Below are positions 15,746 to 22,326 of a stretch of DNA of 64,000 bases, piece after piece. The translations under genes were made by a program, and so were the position numbers. The stretch is from positions 1 through 64,000 of the forward strand of contig CAZRWD010000010.1 of NCBI GenBank assembly GCA_964603785.1. The letters run 5' to 3'. The notes under the pieces are model-generated. The model saw only the letters and a program-made list of their open reading frames with translations, made no database searches and was not told where the DNA came from. The first letter of the stretch is position 1. Each line of letters opens with the position of its first letter. The stretch is from CAZRWD01 sp964603785. Lineage in GTDB: Bacteria > Fermentibacterota > Fermentibacteria > Fermentibacterales > Fermentibacteraceae.

Positions 15746-16019
15746 CATGCAGAGGGTCGACGGTCGGGATGCGGGGCCGATAGTCCTCTACGCCCTGAGC
15801 ACATGCGTCTGGTGCAGGAAGACCAGGGAGATGCTCGACGCCCTCGGGGTCGCCTACTCCTACGTCTATGTCGACAAGCTCGCACCGCGGGAGCAGGACG
15901 AGGTGATGGAGGAGGTCGCCCGGCGCAATCCGAGGAGGTCCTTCCCGACCCTCGTCCTGGCCGACGGGGAAACCATCTGCGGCTTCGACGAGAAGGCCGT
16001 CAGGAAGGCGCTCGGATGA
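15738..16019 (+). CDS. Glutaredoxin-like protein (CVWC)
   Basis: A 93-residue thioredoxin-fold protein. The active site is ALSTCVWCRKTREML (C-x-x-C near residues 23-26). The cis-proline SFPTLVLADG and the C-terminal ETICGFDEKAVRKAL segment are glutaredoxin-like. It is a cytoplasmic dithiol reductant. Start and stop overlap the aminotransferase upstream and the ferredoxin-thioredoxin reductase-type gene downstream (ATGA). The latter coupling suggests that its partner is that reductase rather than glutathione. Confidence 0.88.
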   Translation: MADMQRVDGRDAGPIVLYALSTCVWCRKTREMLDALGVAYSYVYVDKLAPREQDEVMEEVARRNPRRSFPTLVLADGETICGFDEKAVRKALG

Positions 16020-16498
16020 CGCCCGGGGAACTCCGGCGGAAGCTCTCGACCGAGGCCGAGGCCTCGGGGTACCACCTCAATCCCGACGAGGACTTCACGA
16101 ACGCCCTCGCCGAAGGCCTCCTGGTGAACACGGACAGGTACGGATACCCGTCCTGCCCCTGCCGTCTGGCTTCCGGCGAGCGCACCGCCGATCTCGACAT
16201 CATCTGCCCGTGCGACTACAGGGATGCCGATCTGGAGGAATACGGCGCCTGCTACTGCGCCCTCTACGTGTCGGCGGACATCGCCGCAGGAGCATCCCCG
16301 GCCTCTCCGGTACCCGAGAGAAGGGGCACCGTGGCAGGGGTCGCGGCACGGGGGGACGCTTCCAGGAAACGATCGACGTCCCACCCGGTCTGGCGATGCA
16401 GGGTGTGCGGATATCTTTGTGCCAGGGATCAACCTCCGGGCACGTGCCCCATCTGCAGGGCCACGAGGGACAGGTTCGAGATATTCGACATGGGCTGA
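16016..16498 (+). CDS. Ferredoxin-thioredoxin reductase catalytic domain fused to rubredoxin-like domain
   Basis: A 160-residue two-domain redox protein. Residues 1 to about 95 match the catalytic (beta) subunit of ferredoxin-thioredoxin reductase. Three Cys-x-Cys pairs appear in order (YPSCPCR, IICPCDY, ACYCAL), supplying the [4Fe-4S] cluster and the redox-active disulfide. After a linker, residues of about 125-160 hold a rubredoxin-like zinc/iron ribbon, CRVCGYLC...CPICRA. It would pass single electrons from ferredoxin or rubredoxin to a disulfide, most likely on the adjacent glutaredoxin. The start overlaps the glutaredoxin stop by four bases. The photosynthetic-type variable subunit is absent, as in other anaerobes. 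Confidence 0.85.
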   Translation: MTPGELRRKLSTEAEASGYHLNPDEDFTNALAEGLLVNTDRYGYPSCPCRLASGERTADLDIICPCDYRDADLEEYGACYCALYVSADIAAGASPASPVPERRGTVAGVAARGDASRKRSTSHPVWRCRVCGYLCARDQPPGTCPICRATRDRFEIFDMG

Positions 16499-16569
16499 CA
16501 CCGCATCTCCATCGGCGGAACTGCGTGCATCCACGGTCGCGCCCGTCGTCCCGGGCCTCCGGATGCTTC

Positions 16570-16908
16570 CTATCTGGTCACCGCGTCGGGGGACCCCCCG
16601 GAATCGACGCACTCCATCCAGACGCCCGAGGGCAGGCATACCGAGACCTCCGCGCCCTCGGATATCCAGCCGGTCCTGACGCAGTGCTGCCCGGTACATG
16701 GAGAGGCGGAGATCCTGGCCCTGCCGTCCCGGATCTCGACGGTGACGGGCCCGAGCCTCCCCTCCACCGCCACCAGCGTGTCGCGTGACAGGTCCAGCGA
16801 CATCCCCCCCCCGGGCGTGTGCAGCACGAGCGTCTCCGCTCCTCCGCCCGTCGTTCCGGCCGCAACGAGGACGAGTGCCGCGATCAGGGCGTAGACCACC
16901 AGGTCCAT
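16570..16908 (-). CDS. NusG domain II-like membrane-anchored protein
   Basis: A 112-residue protein with one N-terminal membrane segment (VVYALIAALVLVAAG) and a beta domain. The signature SPCTGQHCVRTGWISEGAE plus VCLPSGVWMEC is that of the NusG-domain-II family. These are extracytoplasmic proteins often encoded beside apbE and flavin-linked electron-transfer genes in anaerobes. The ATG at 16908 is preferred because it starts the membrane segment; the ribosome site is weak. It follows the AmrS gene on the same strand with a 19-base gap. Biochemical role is unknown. Confidence 0.78.
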   Translation of the reverse strand: MDLVVYALIAALVLVAAGTTGGGAETLVLHTPGGGMSLDLSRDTLVAVEGRLGPVTVEIRDGRARISASPCTGQHCVRTGWISEGAEVSVCLPSGVWMECVDSGGSPDAVTR

Positions 16909-16927
16909 CGGCCTGAAGAGGGGATAC

Positions 16928-17929
16928 TCAGCGGTTCGGCGGCAGCCTGTGGACGACACCGGTCTCACCGCCGCACGCGGGACAGCGCCCGGTGGGTGGG
17001 CAGAGCACCTCCGCCTGCATCCCGGATCTCCGGATGAGAATCTCGCCGCACGACGGACAGGCTGTCGGGCGGTCCGAAGGGAGATTCCCCGGATAGACGA
17101 AGCAGAGGTATTCGGAGAAGACATCCACGGCGCGCATTATCGTCCCCGGAGCGGTCGGATGGGTCTTCAGCATGTACCCGGGATGGTATCGGGAGATGTG
17201 CAGGGGAACCGATCCTCCCGCGTTGTCCCTCAGCCAGCGGGCCATCTCGCGCCAGTCGTCCTCGGAGTCGTTCTCGCCGGGAATGACCAGGAAGGTCACC
17301 TCCAGATGACGGCCGGACGCGGCGATGGTCGCGATCGTCCCGAGCACGGCGTCCCGCTCTCCTCCGCAGAGGTTCCTGTAGAAGTCCCTCGACCAGCCCT
17401 TCAGGTCGACGTTCCATGCGTCTGTGAAACCGAGGTAGTCCCGGAGCGGAGCGGGATTGACGTACCCGTTCGAGACCATCACCACCGCTCCCTCCCGTGC
17501 CCTCACCAGGGGGGCGGTCTCGGCGATGTACTCGAACCAGACGGTCGGCTCGGTGTATGTGAATGCGATGCCGGCGCTTCCGCGCCCGGTCGCCATGGCG
17601 GCCAGCTCGTCGGGGCGCACCAGCCTGGTCGGCGCCTCCCGCTGCGAGACCTCCCAGTTCTGGCAGAAGCTGCAGGACAGGTTGCAGCCCGCCGGACCCG
17701 TGGACAGGATGTCCGAGCCCGGCAGGAAGTGATAGAGGGGCTTCTTCTCGATCGGATCCACCGCGAGGGAGACGCACCTGCCCCAACCGGGCAGGCCGGG
17801 AGATCCATCCACGAGACCCCTGACCCTGCAGAAACCCAGGGGTGCGGATTCATCCCATACACAGCCCCGGGGGCACAGCACGCACCTCCATCCACGATCC
17901 AGGCGTTCCGTCCAGCGGACTTCAGTCAA
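16928..17929 (-). CDS. amrS: AmmeMemoRadiSam-type radical SAM enzyme
   Basis: A 333-residue radical SAM protein of the pyruvate-formate-lyase-activase-like AmrS family. The N-terminal CVLCPRGCVW, the cluster motif CNLSCSFCQNWEVS (CxxxCxxC near residue 85), SAGIAFTYTEPTVW and WNVDLKG are typical. A C-terminal zinc ribbon adds CPSCGEIL and CPACGG. AmmeMemoRadiSam partners (AMMECR1 and Memo) are not in this window. The reaction is not established. A TTG start at 17929 overlaps the apbE stop, with GGGGAG immediately ahead. Confidence 0.85.
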   Translation of the reverse strand: MTEVRWTERLDRGWRCVLCPRGCVWDESAPLGFCRVRGLVDGSPGLPGWGRCVSLAVDPIEKKPLYHFLPGSDILSTGPAGCNLSCSFCQNWEVSQREAPTRLVRPDELAAMATGRGSAGIAFTYTEPTVWFEYIAETAPLVRAREGAVVMVSNGYVNPAPLRDYLGFTDAWNVDLKGWSRDFYRNLCGGERDAVLGTIATIAASGRHLEVTFLVIPGENDSEDDWREMARWLRDNAGGSVPLHISRYHPGYMLKTHPTAPGTIMRAVDVFSEYLCFVYPGNLPSDRPTACPSCGEILIRRSGMQAEVLCPPTGRCPACGGETGVVHRLPPNR

Positions 17930-18911
17930 GGCTCCCCAGCCTTCTCTCCACGAGTCCTTCCCCGCCTCCGTCGAGGAGGAACATGGCTCCGCGATAGAGC
18001 GAGTCGGGAACCGGGCACCCCTCTCCCGCGACGGCGAACGCCGTGGAGAGGGCGTCGGCCGTAGCTGCCCCGTCGGCCCTGACGGTCACCGAGGCCGTCC
18101 TGTCGGAAGGTCGGCCGGTCATGGGGTCGAGCAGGTGCGAATACCGGCGCCCATCCTGCACGAAGAAGCTCTCGTAGTCCCCCGATGTCGATACGGCGCC
18201 CCCGCACATCTCGATCACCGAATGGAAGCCCTCACCCCGGGGGTGCCTGACGGCGATCCTCCACGTCCTGTCCCCACCGCAGCGGATCTCCCCGCCGACA
18301 TCCACCAGGAAGGCTTCGGCGCCCATGCCCATGGCCAGCTCGTAGCACCTGTCGGCGGCATATCCCGCGGCCACGGCGCCCAGGTCGAGCCCCGAGCCTG
18401 GATCGGCGCGCATCCGGCCGTCCGCGAGGGAGATGTGCCCCGTGCCGCAGAGAGCGAGTGCGGAGTCTATCGATGACGAGTCCGGGAGGGAGGGAACGGA
18501 ATCGAAGCCCCAGAGGTGCACGAGCGGGGCCAGGGAGGGATCGAACGCTCCTCCGGTCGCTTCGCACAGGTCGAGGGACAGGAGGTATAGCCTCCGCAGG
18601 TCGGGAGAGGGCGTGCATGAGCCGGTCCGGTTGAGCCTGCCCACGCTTCCGGTTCCGCGCGTGTCGAGATCGCCGTCGAGCCTCCGCAGGAGGGCGGCGG
18701 ACGCATCCAGGATCGAGTCGGAGACTCCTTCGGGGGCGACGACGATGATGGTTGCCAGGGTTCCCATGGCTTCGACGGTCCGGCGCTGCTCCGTCTCACG
18801 CGCAGGAGAGCGCGCTATCCGGACAGCGACCGCCGCCAGGAGGGATGCGGCCAGGACGACGGGCAGCCAGGGGAAGCCGCCCGTTCGGCTCCCGCTAGAT
18901 GCCTCCTCCAC
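17922..18911 (-). CDS. apbE: FAD:protein FMN transferase (ApbE)
   Basis: A 329-residue protein that covalently attaches FMN from FAD to a Thr or Ser of an extracytoplasmic target. After an N-terminal membrane anchor (residues of about 13-30) come VEAMGTLATIIVV, DLGAVAAGYAADRCYELA, DVGGEIRCGG, SGDYESFF and SHLLDPMTGRP, all ApbE landmarks. The GTG start at 18911 follows GAGGGCG. It overlaps the small membrane protein upstream by 17 bases and amrS downstream. No obvious FMN-acceptor protein (Rnf or Nqr subunit, FMN_bind domain) is present in the window, so its target lies elsewhere. Confidence 0.92.
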   Translation of the reverse strand: MEEASSGSRTGGFPWLPVVLAASLLAAVAVRIARSPARETEQRRTVEAMGTLATIIVVAPEGVSDSILDASAALLRRLDGDLDTRGTGSVGRLNRTGSCTPSPDLRRLYLLSLDLCEATGGAFDPSLAPLVHLWGFDSVPSLPDSSSIDSALALCGTGHISLADGRMRADPGSGLDLGAVAAGYAADRCYELAMGMGAEAFLVDVGGEIRCGGDRTWRIAVRHPRGEGFHSVIEMCGGAVSTSGDYESFFVQDGRRYSHLLDPMTGRPSDRTASVTVRADGAATADALSTAFAVAGEGCPVPDSLYRGAMFLLDGGGEGLVERRLGSLD

Positions 18912-19200
18912 CCATCGCCCTCATCTCGTCGGTGTGGTAGCGGCAGTAGTCGGACCCGGGGACGGCGGGTCTGCCGCAGGTCCGGCACTTCCTGACCTCG
19001 CCCCTGCGCGTGCTCCTCTTCGCCACCGTGGTCTGGGACGGGAAGATGAAGGCGAAGAGATGCAGGAACAGGGCCGCACCGACGATGTAGTGCGACCAGG
19101 AGCCGATCTTCCACAGGCCCGAGTTGGCCGGCCCGAAGAAGAAGGCCGCGGTCCAGGCCGAGATCGCCAGAGCCAGGAGGACATTGGCCAGGTTACGCAA
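18895..19200 (-). CDS. Two-helix membrane protein with C-terminal zinc ribbon
   Basis: A 101-residue protein starting with TTG at 19200 behind GAGGGGAA. Two hydrophobic segments (residues of about 5-23 and 35-53) suggest a hairpin in the membrane with a cytoplasmic tail. The tail contains CRTCGRPAVPGSDYCRYH, a zinc-ribbon-type C-x-x-C...C-x-x-H. No family is recognised. It overlaps apbE by 17 bases, which suggests joint expression. Confidence 0.6.
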   Translation of the reverse strand: MRNLANVLLALAISAWTAAFFFGPANSGLWKIGSWSHYIVGAALFLHLFAFIFPSQTTVAKRSTRRGEVRKCRTCGRPAVPGSDYCRYHTDEMRAMGGGGI

Positions 19201-19214
19201 TTCCCCTCACCACC

Positions 19215-19997
19215 TCAGAGAAGGTCCATGAAGCTTACGATATGATTCACACCCACCACGGCAAGGCCCTCCTCCTCGTATCCGGAGGCGTACAGACCTA
19301 TGCCGCAGGCCTCCACGAGCAGGTTGAGCCAGCCGACACCCGACCCGGAAGCGATCTGTCCCCAGCCGGGCAGGACCAGCGACTTCCATGCGTGTCCCCC
19401 GCTGCCGCGGGTCTCGACCGCGACGTCGACGGGAGTCCCGCTTTCGGGCATCGAGAAGTCGAGGGGCGGACGGAATGCCAGGGGGAACAGGGCGGTCCCC
19501 ACCTCCAGGGATGTGACCTCCGCAAGGGACCAGAAGGCCTCGCGCGCAACGAGGCCGCTGCGCAGGCTGTCCGCCAGGGTCAGGGGGAAGGTGATGCTGA
19601 TCCAGCTCATGTCGTCCGGCGAGACCACGTCGAGCCTCGCATGGGTGACCCGGGTGGACGGGAAGGCCCTGGACTGCTCGAGCAGCACCTGGAGGATCCT
19701 GTCGAACTGCGAGGAGTAGATGTCCATCCTGAAGAGGCTCTGTCCGGCGAATGTCACACGACCGTCGCAGACGGTGTCCGCATAGACCGAGTGGCCCTCT
19801 CCGGAGATGGAGAGGCCCGCCCTCGCGCTCAGCTCCACCGTATTGCATCCCGGGGCGGGGGAGCCTGATACGAGGTCGATCCTCATGACGCTCACGAAGG
19901 GGTCGCCCTCGATGAGCTGGCGTACCACGGCGAACTCGAACGGCGTCTGCGCGGACGCCACGGAGCAGAAGAGGAGGACAAGCCCGATGATTCTCAA
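19215..19997 (-). CDS. Exported protein of unknown function
   Basis: A 260-residue protein with a signal peptide (LRIIGLVLLFCSVASAQTPF). TTG at 19997 is chosen because GAGGGG lies six bases ahead and the TTGA overlaps the dipeptidase stop. The mature part is mostly beta-rich. Near residues 205-250 there is a Gly-rich hydrophobic segment (LVLPGWGQIASGSG) that resembles the membrane part of DUF5683-type proteins common in FCB bacteria. I do not recognise a function. It lies between the dipeptidase and the zinc-ribbon membrane protein. Confidence 0.55.
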   Translation of the reverse strand: MRIIGLVLLFCSVASAQTPFEFAVVRQLIEGDPFVSVMRIDLVSGSPAPGCNTVELSARAGLSISGEGHSVYADTVCDGRVTFAGQSLFRMDIYSSQFDRILQVLLEQSRAFPSTRVTHARLDVVSPDDMSWISITFPLTLADSLRSGLVAREAFWSLAEVTSLEVGTALFPLAFRPPLDFSMPESGTPVDVAVETRGSGGHAWKSLVLPGWGQIASGSGVGWLNLLVEACGIGLYASGYEEEGLAVVGVNHIVSFMDLL

Positions 19998-20860
19998 TGC
20001 GAACCCCTCATCTCGTTGAAGACGCGCCTCCAGTTGGCCCCCGCCAGCCTGTTGGCATCCATCTCGCTGAAACCGCCTGCACGAAGTCCGTCCATGACGG
20101 CGGGCCATGCCTCGCATCCCGGGATGCCTCCGGGCAGATCGCCGACCCCGTCGAAATCGCTCCCGAAGCCGACGTGGGCGATGCCAGCGACGTCGACCGC
20201 GTGCCTGACATGGTCGACCAGCATGGCGATGTCGGCGTCGGGTCCGAGGAATGCGGGGACGAATGTCAGCCCGACGACGCCGCCCTGTCTGGCGATCTCC
20301 CTGATGTCGTCGTCCGGGAGGTTGCGTGGGATGTCGCACAGGGTCCGGCAGTTGCAGTGCGATGCAACCACGGGGATGCCCGTGGACAGCAGGTCGGCCC
20401 TGGACCTGTCGCAGAGGTGCGACACGTCGATGACGATCCCCGTTCGGAGGAGCCTCCTCGCCAGTTCCCTCCCGGCCCTGGTGAGCCCCTCGTCGGTACC
20501 GATGCCTCCACCCAGGGAGTTCATGCCGTTCCAGGTCAGCCCGGCAATCGAGAACTCCTCGAGATCCTCGTCGCTCACCAGCCCCGCGGCCACGGGTTCG
20601 CAGCCTTCCATGCCCAGGAGGAACGACATCCCCGGGAAGCCCTGCAGGGCCCTCCAGGCATCCAGGCCCTTGCGCACGGCGGCCTTCTGGTCCTTCGCCG
20701 CCTCGGCGCAGATCGCGGTCACGACCGTCTTCACACCGGCCGCGGCGGCCCTCGGCACGTCGAAGTGCAGGTCCGGCGAGCCATCGAGGATCGCCTGCGG
20801 GGAGTCCGCCCTCAGTATGGTATCGACATGGGCGTCGAAAACCCCTCCCGGAGGTATCAT
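19994..20860 (-). CDS. Membrane dipeptidase (peptidase M19 family)
   Basis: A 288-residue zinc dipeptidase. The metal-binding FDAHVDT (H-x-D, residues of about 9-11), VASHCNCRTL, GGVVGLTFVPAFLG and HVGFGSDFDG motifs match renal-dipeptidase/M19 enzymes. These cleave dipeptides, often with low specificity. No signal peptide is visible, so it is probably cytoplasmic and may complete breakdown of imported peptides. Its ATG overlaps the stop of a 58-residue membrane protein gene (ATGA). Confidence 0.88.
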   Translation of the reverse strand: MIPPGGVFDAHVDTILRADSPQAILDGSPDLHFDVPRAAAAGVKTVVTAICAEAAKDQKAAVRKGLDAWRALQGFPGMSFLLGMEGCEPVAAGLVSDEDLEEFSIAGLTWNGMNSLGGGIGTDEGLTRAGRELARRLLRTGIVIDVSHLCDRSRADLLSTGIPVVASHCNCRTLCDIPRNLPDDDIREIARQGGVVGLTFVPAFLGPDADIAMLVDHVRHAVDVAGIAHVGFGSDFDGVGDLPGGIPGCEAWPAVMDGLRAGGFSEMDANRLAGANWRRVFNEMRGSH

Positions 20861-21033
20861 TCGGCCACTCCGGAGGTGTCGGGCGAGACCAGGGAGGTGA
20901 ACCCCCTCGCAAGGATGTCCGACTTCAGTATGAGGAACACGACGAAGGCCAGCAGGAGCGCAAGGAAGGCCACCTTGGCGATGCCGCCGGGATCACGCGG
21001 ATGTCTCTCGCGCCAGTCCCGGAGAACGCTCAC
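20857..21033 (-). CDS. 58-residue single-pass membrane protein
   Basis: The frame begins with GTG at 21033, one base after the stop of the upstream gene (TGAGTG), and ends in a TGA overlapping the dipeptidase start. It is charged at the N-terminus (VSVLRDWRERHPRDPGG), has one hydrophobic helix (VAFLALLLAFVVFLIL) and a short polar tail. Gene-to-gene junctions on both sides support real translation. No family is recognised. Confidence 0.6.
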   Translation of the reverse strand: MSVLRDWRERHPRDPGGIAKVAFLALLLAFVVFLILKSDILARGFTSLVSPDTSGVAE

Positions 21034-21390
21034 TCAGAAGATCCTCGTGACCCGGAAGGTCTTGTCCCAGGCCCCGATCACCGGAAGGTACAGGGTGTCG
21101 CTGTACTGCACGTAGACCGTGTCGTTTCCGAAGGTCGGCCTGGTGCAGCGGAGAATGTACTCGCTGGAGGTCGTGTCACGCATGGCCGACCAGTTGGTGA
21201 GGAAGTTGATCTTCTTGATCTCGGGGTTCCTGACGGTGCGAACCGTGTCGTAGACGTCGTTCAGGACGGCTTTCACGCCCGCGGGCCTGAGGATGAAGAA
21301 ATCGATCGACTTCCATGCCGCCGCGACGGCGAGGAGAGTGAGCGCGGCGAACACGAGACACCCGGGCCTGACAGCACCTCTGCGGCTCAT
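21034..21390 (-). CDS. Small exported or membrane-anchored protein of unknown function
   Basis: A 118-residue protein. The ATG at 21390 lies two bases after the lptE-like stop and is preferred over an in-frame GTG at 21411 inside that gene. An N-terminal hydrophobic segment (CLVFAALTLLAVAAAW) follows a short basic stretch. The rest is a small alpha/beta domain with VRTVRNPEIKKINFLTNW and YVQYSDTLYLPVIG. No family is recognised. It is probably anchored in the inner membrane. Confidence 0.6.
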   Translation of the reverse strand: MSRRGAVRPGCLVFAALTLLAVAAAWKSIDFFILRPAGVKAVLNDVYDTVRTVRNPEIKKINFLTNWSAMRDTTSSEYILRCTRPTFGNDTVYVQYSDTLYLPVIGAWDKTFRVTRIF

Positions 21391-21392
21391 TG

Positions 21393-21887
21393 TCACCACC
21401 CCGATATGCACCGCCGGACCATCTCGTCGGCGGCGTCAGCCAGCAGGCGTTCCTTTGCGGCGGAGTAATCCTCTCGCGCCGGATCATACACAATCCACAA
21501 CGAGACCGCCTCACCGTCCAGGATCCCCTCGTCCCTGACCATGTCGGTGAAGTCCAGCTCCATCCTTATCTCCAGCTTGTACTCCTCCACGACCTCCGAA
21601 GAGGAGAAGGAGTAGGGGGTCCTGTAGAAGCCGGTCACCCTGCACTCGACCAGCGCGTCGGGTGACGAGTTCACCACCGTGAGCCCGCTCTGCGACACGA
21701 GTCTCTCGATGAAGTACGAAGTCAGCGTCTGCTCCAGCCCGTATTCCGAGGCGGAGCTGCGGAAGGGGGCCACCCTCACCGAGGAGATGTGCCCCGGCAG
21801 GTTCCCCGTGAATCCGTAGGGGCATGCGGAGAGCAGCAGAAGGGCGGCCAGGGAGGACAGCCTAACCGCCCGTATGGCCGAAGCCAC
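21393..21887 (-). CDS. lptE: LptE-like LPS-assembly lipoprotein
   Basis: A 164-residue lipoprotein, lipobox LLLLSAC. The mature part opens YGFTGNLPGHISSVRVAPF and continues with GLEQTLTSYFIERLVSQSG and YKLEIRMELDF, the pattern of LptE-family proteins that plug LptD in the outer membrane. GTG at 21887 is preceded by GGAGGGGGG. It overlaps the dut stop by 26 bases. LptD is not in the window. The family is divergent, so moderate confidence is given. Confidence 0.72.
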   Translation of the reverse strand: MASAIRAVRLSSLAALLLLSACPYGFTGNLPGHISSVRVAPFRSSASEYGLEQTLTSYFIERLVSQSGLTVVNSSPDALVECRVTGFYRTPYSFSSSEVVEEYKLEIRMELDFTDMVRDEGILDGEAVSLWIVYDPAREDYSAAKERLLADAADEMVRRCISGW

Positions 21888-22326
21888 CTTCCCCCCTCCC
21901 GGAGGGAGGCAGGTCCCTCACCGGCACGATCTCCGCCCGAGGCACGCCGCCAAGCACGGCCTGGGCTATCCGGTCGCCCCTGGCCAGCTTCACCGGGTGC
22001 TCGCCGAGGTTCACCAGCAGGACCTTCACCTCTCCCCTGTAGTCCGAATCGACGGTCCCGGGGGTGTTGAGGACGGTGAGACCGTGCCTGGCGGCGTTGC
22101 CGCTGCGCGGCCTCACCTGCCATTCGTAGCCGGGTGGTATCGCCACCATGAGCCCCGTGGGCACCAGAGCCCTCTCCCCGGGATGCAGCGTGATGTCAGA
22201 TTCGATGGCTGCATGCAGGTCGTAGCCGCTGGAGCCCGGAGTGGCCGGAGAGGGCAGCGGGAGGCCCTCTCCGTGAGGAAGCACGGACACCAGGACCCTG
22301 ACGGGCGGGATGTGGGACGGTCTCAC
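21862..22326 (-). CDS. dut: dUTP diphosphatase
   Basis: Hydrolyses dUTP to dUMP and pyrophosphate. The 154-residue product carries the trimeric dUTPase motifs: GSSGYDLHA (motif 1), RPRSGNAARHG (2), VLNTPGTVDSDYRGE (3), RGDRIAQAVL (4), and a C-terminal GRGEGGFGHTG (5). GTG at 22326 is chosen because it overlaps the pnp stop as GTGA; an upstream in-frame ATG lies inside pnp. Cytoplasmic. Confidence 0.93.
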   Translation of the reverse strand: MRPSHIPPVRVLVSVLPHGEGLPLPSPATPGSSGYDLHAAIESDITLHPGERALVPTGLMVAIPPGYEWQVRPRSGNAARHGLTVLNTPGTVDSDYRGEVKVLLVNLGEHPVKLARGDRIAQAVLGGVPRAEIVPVRDLPPSGRGEGGFGHTGG

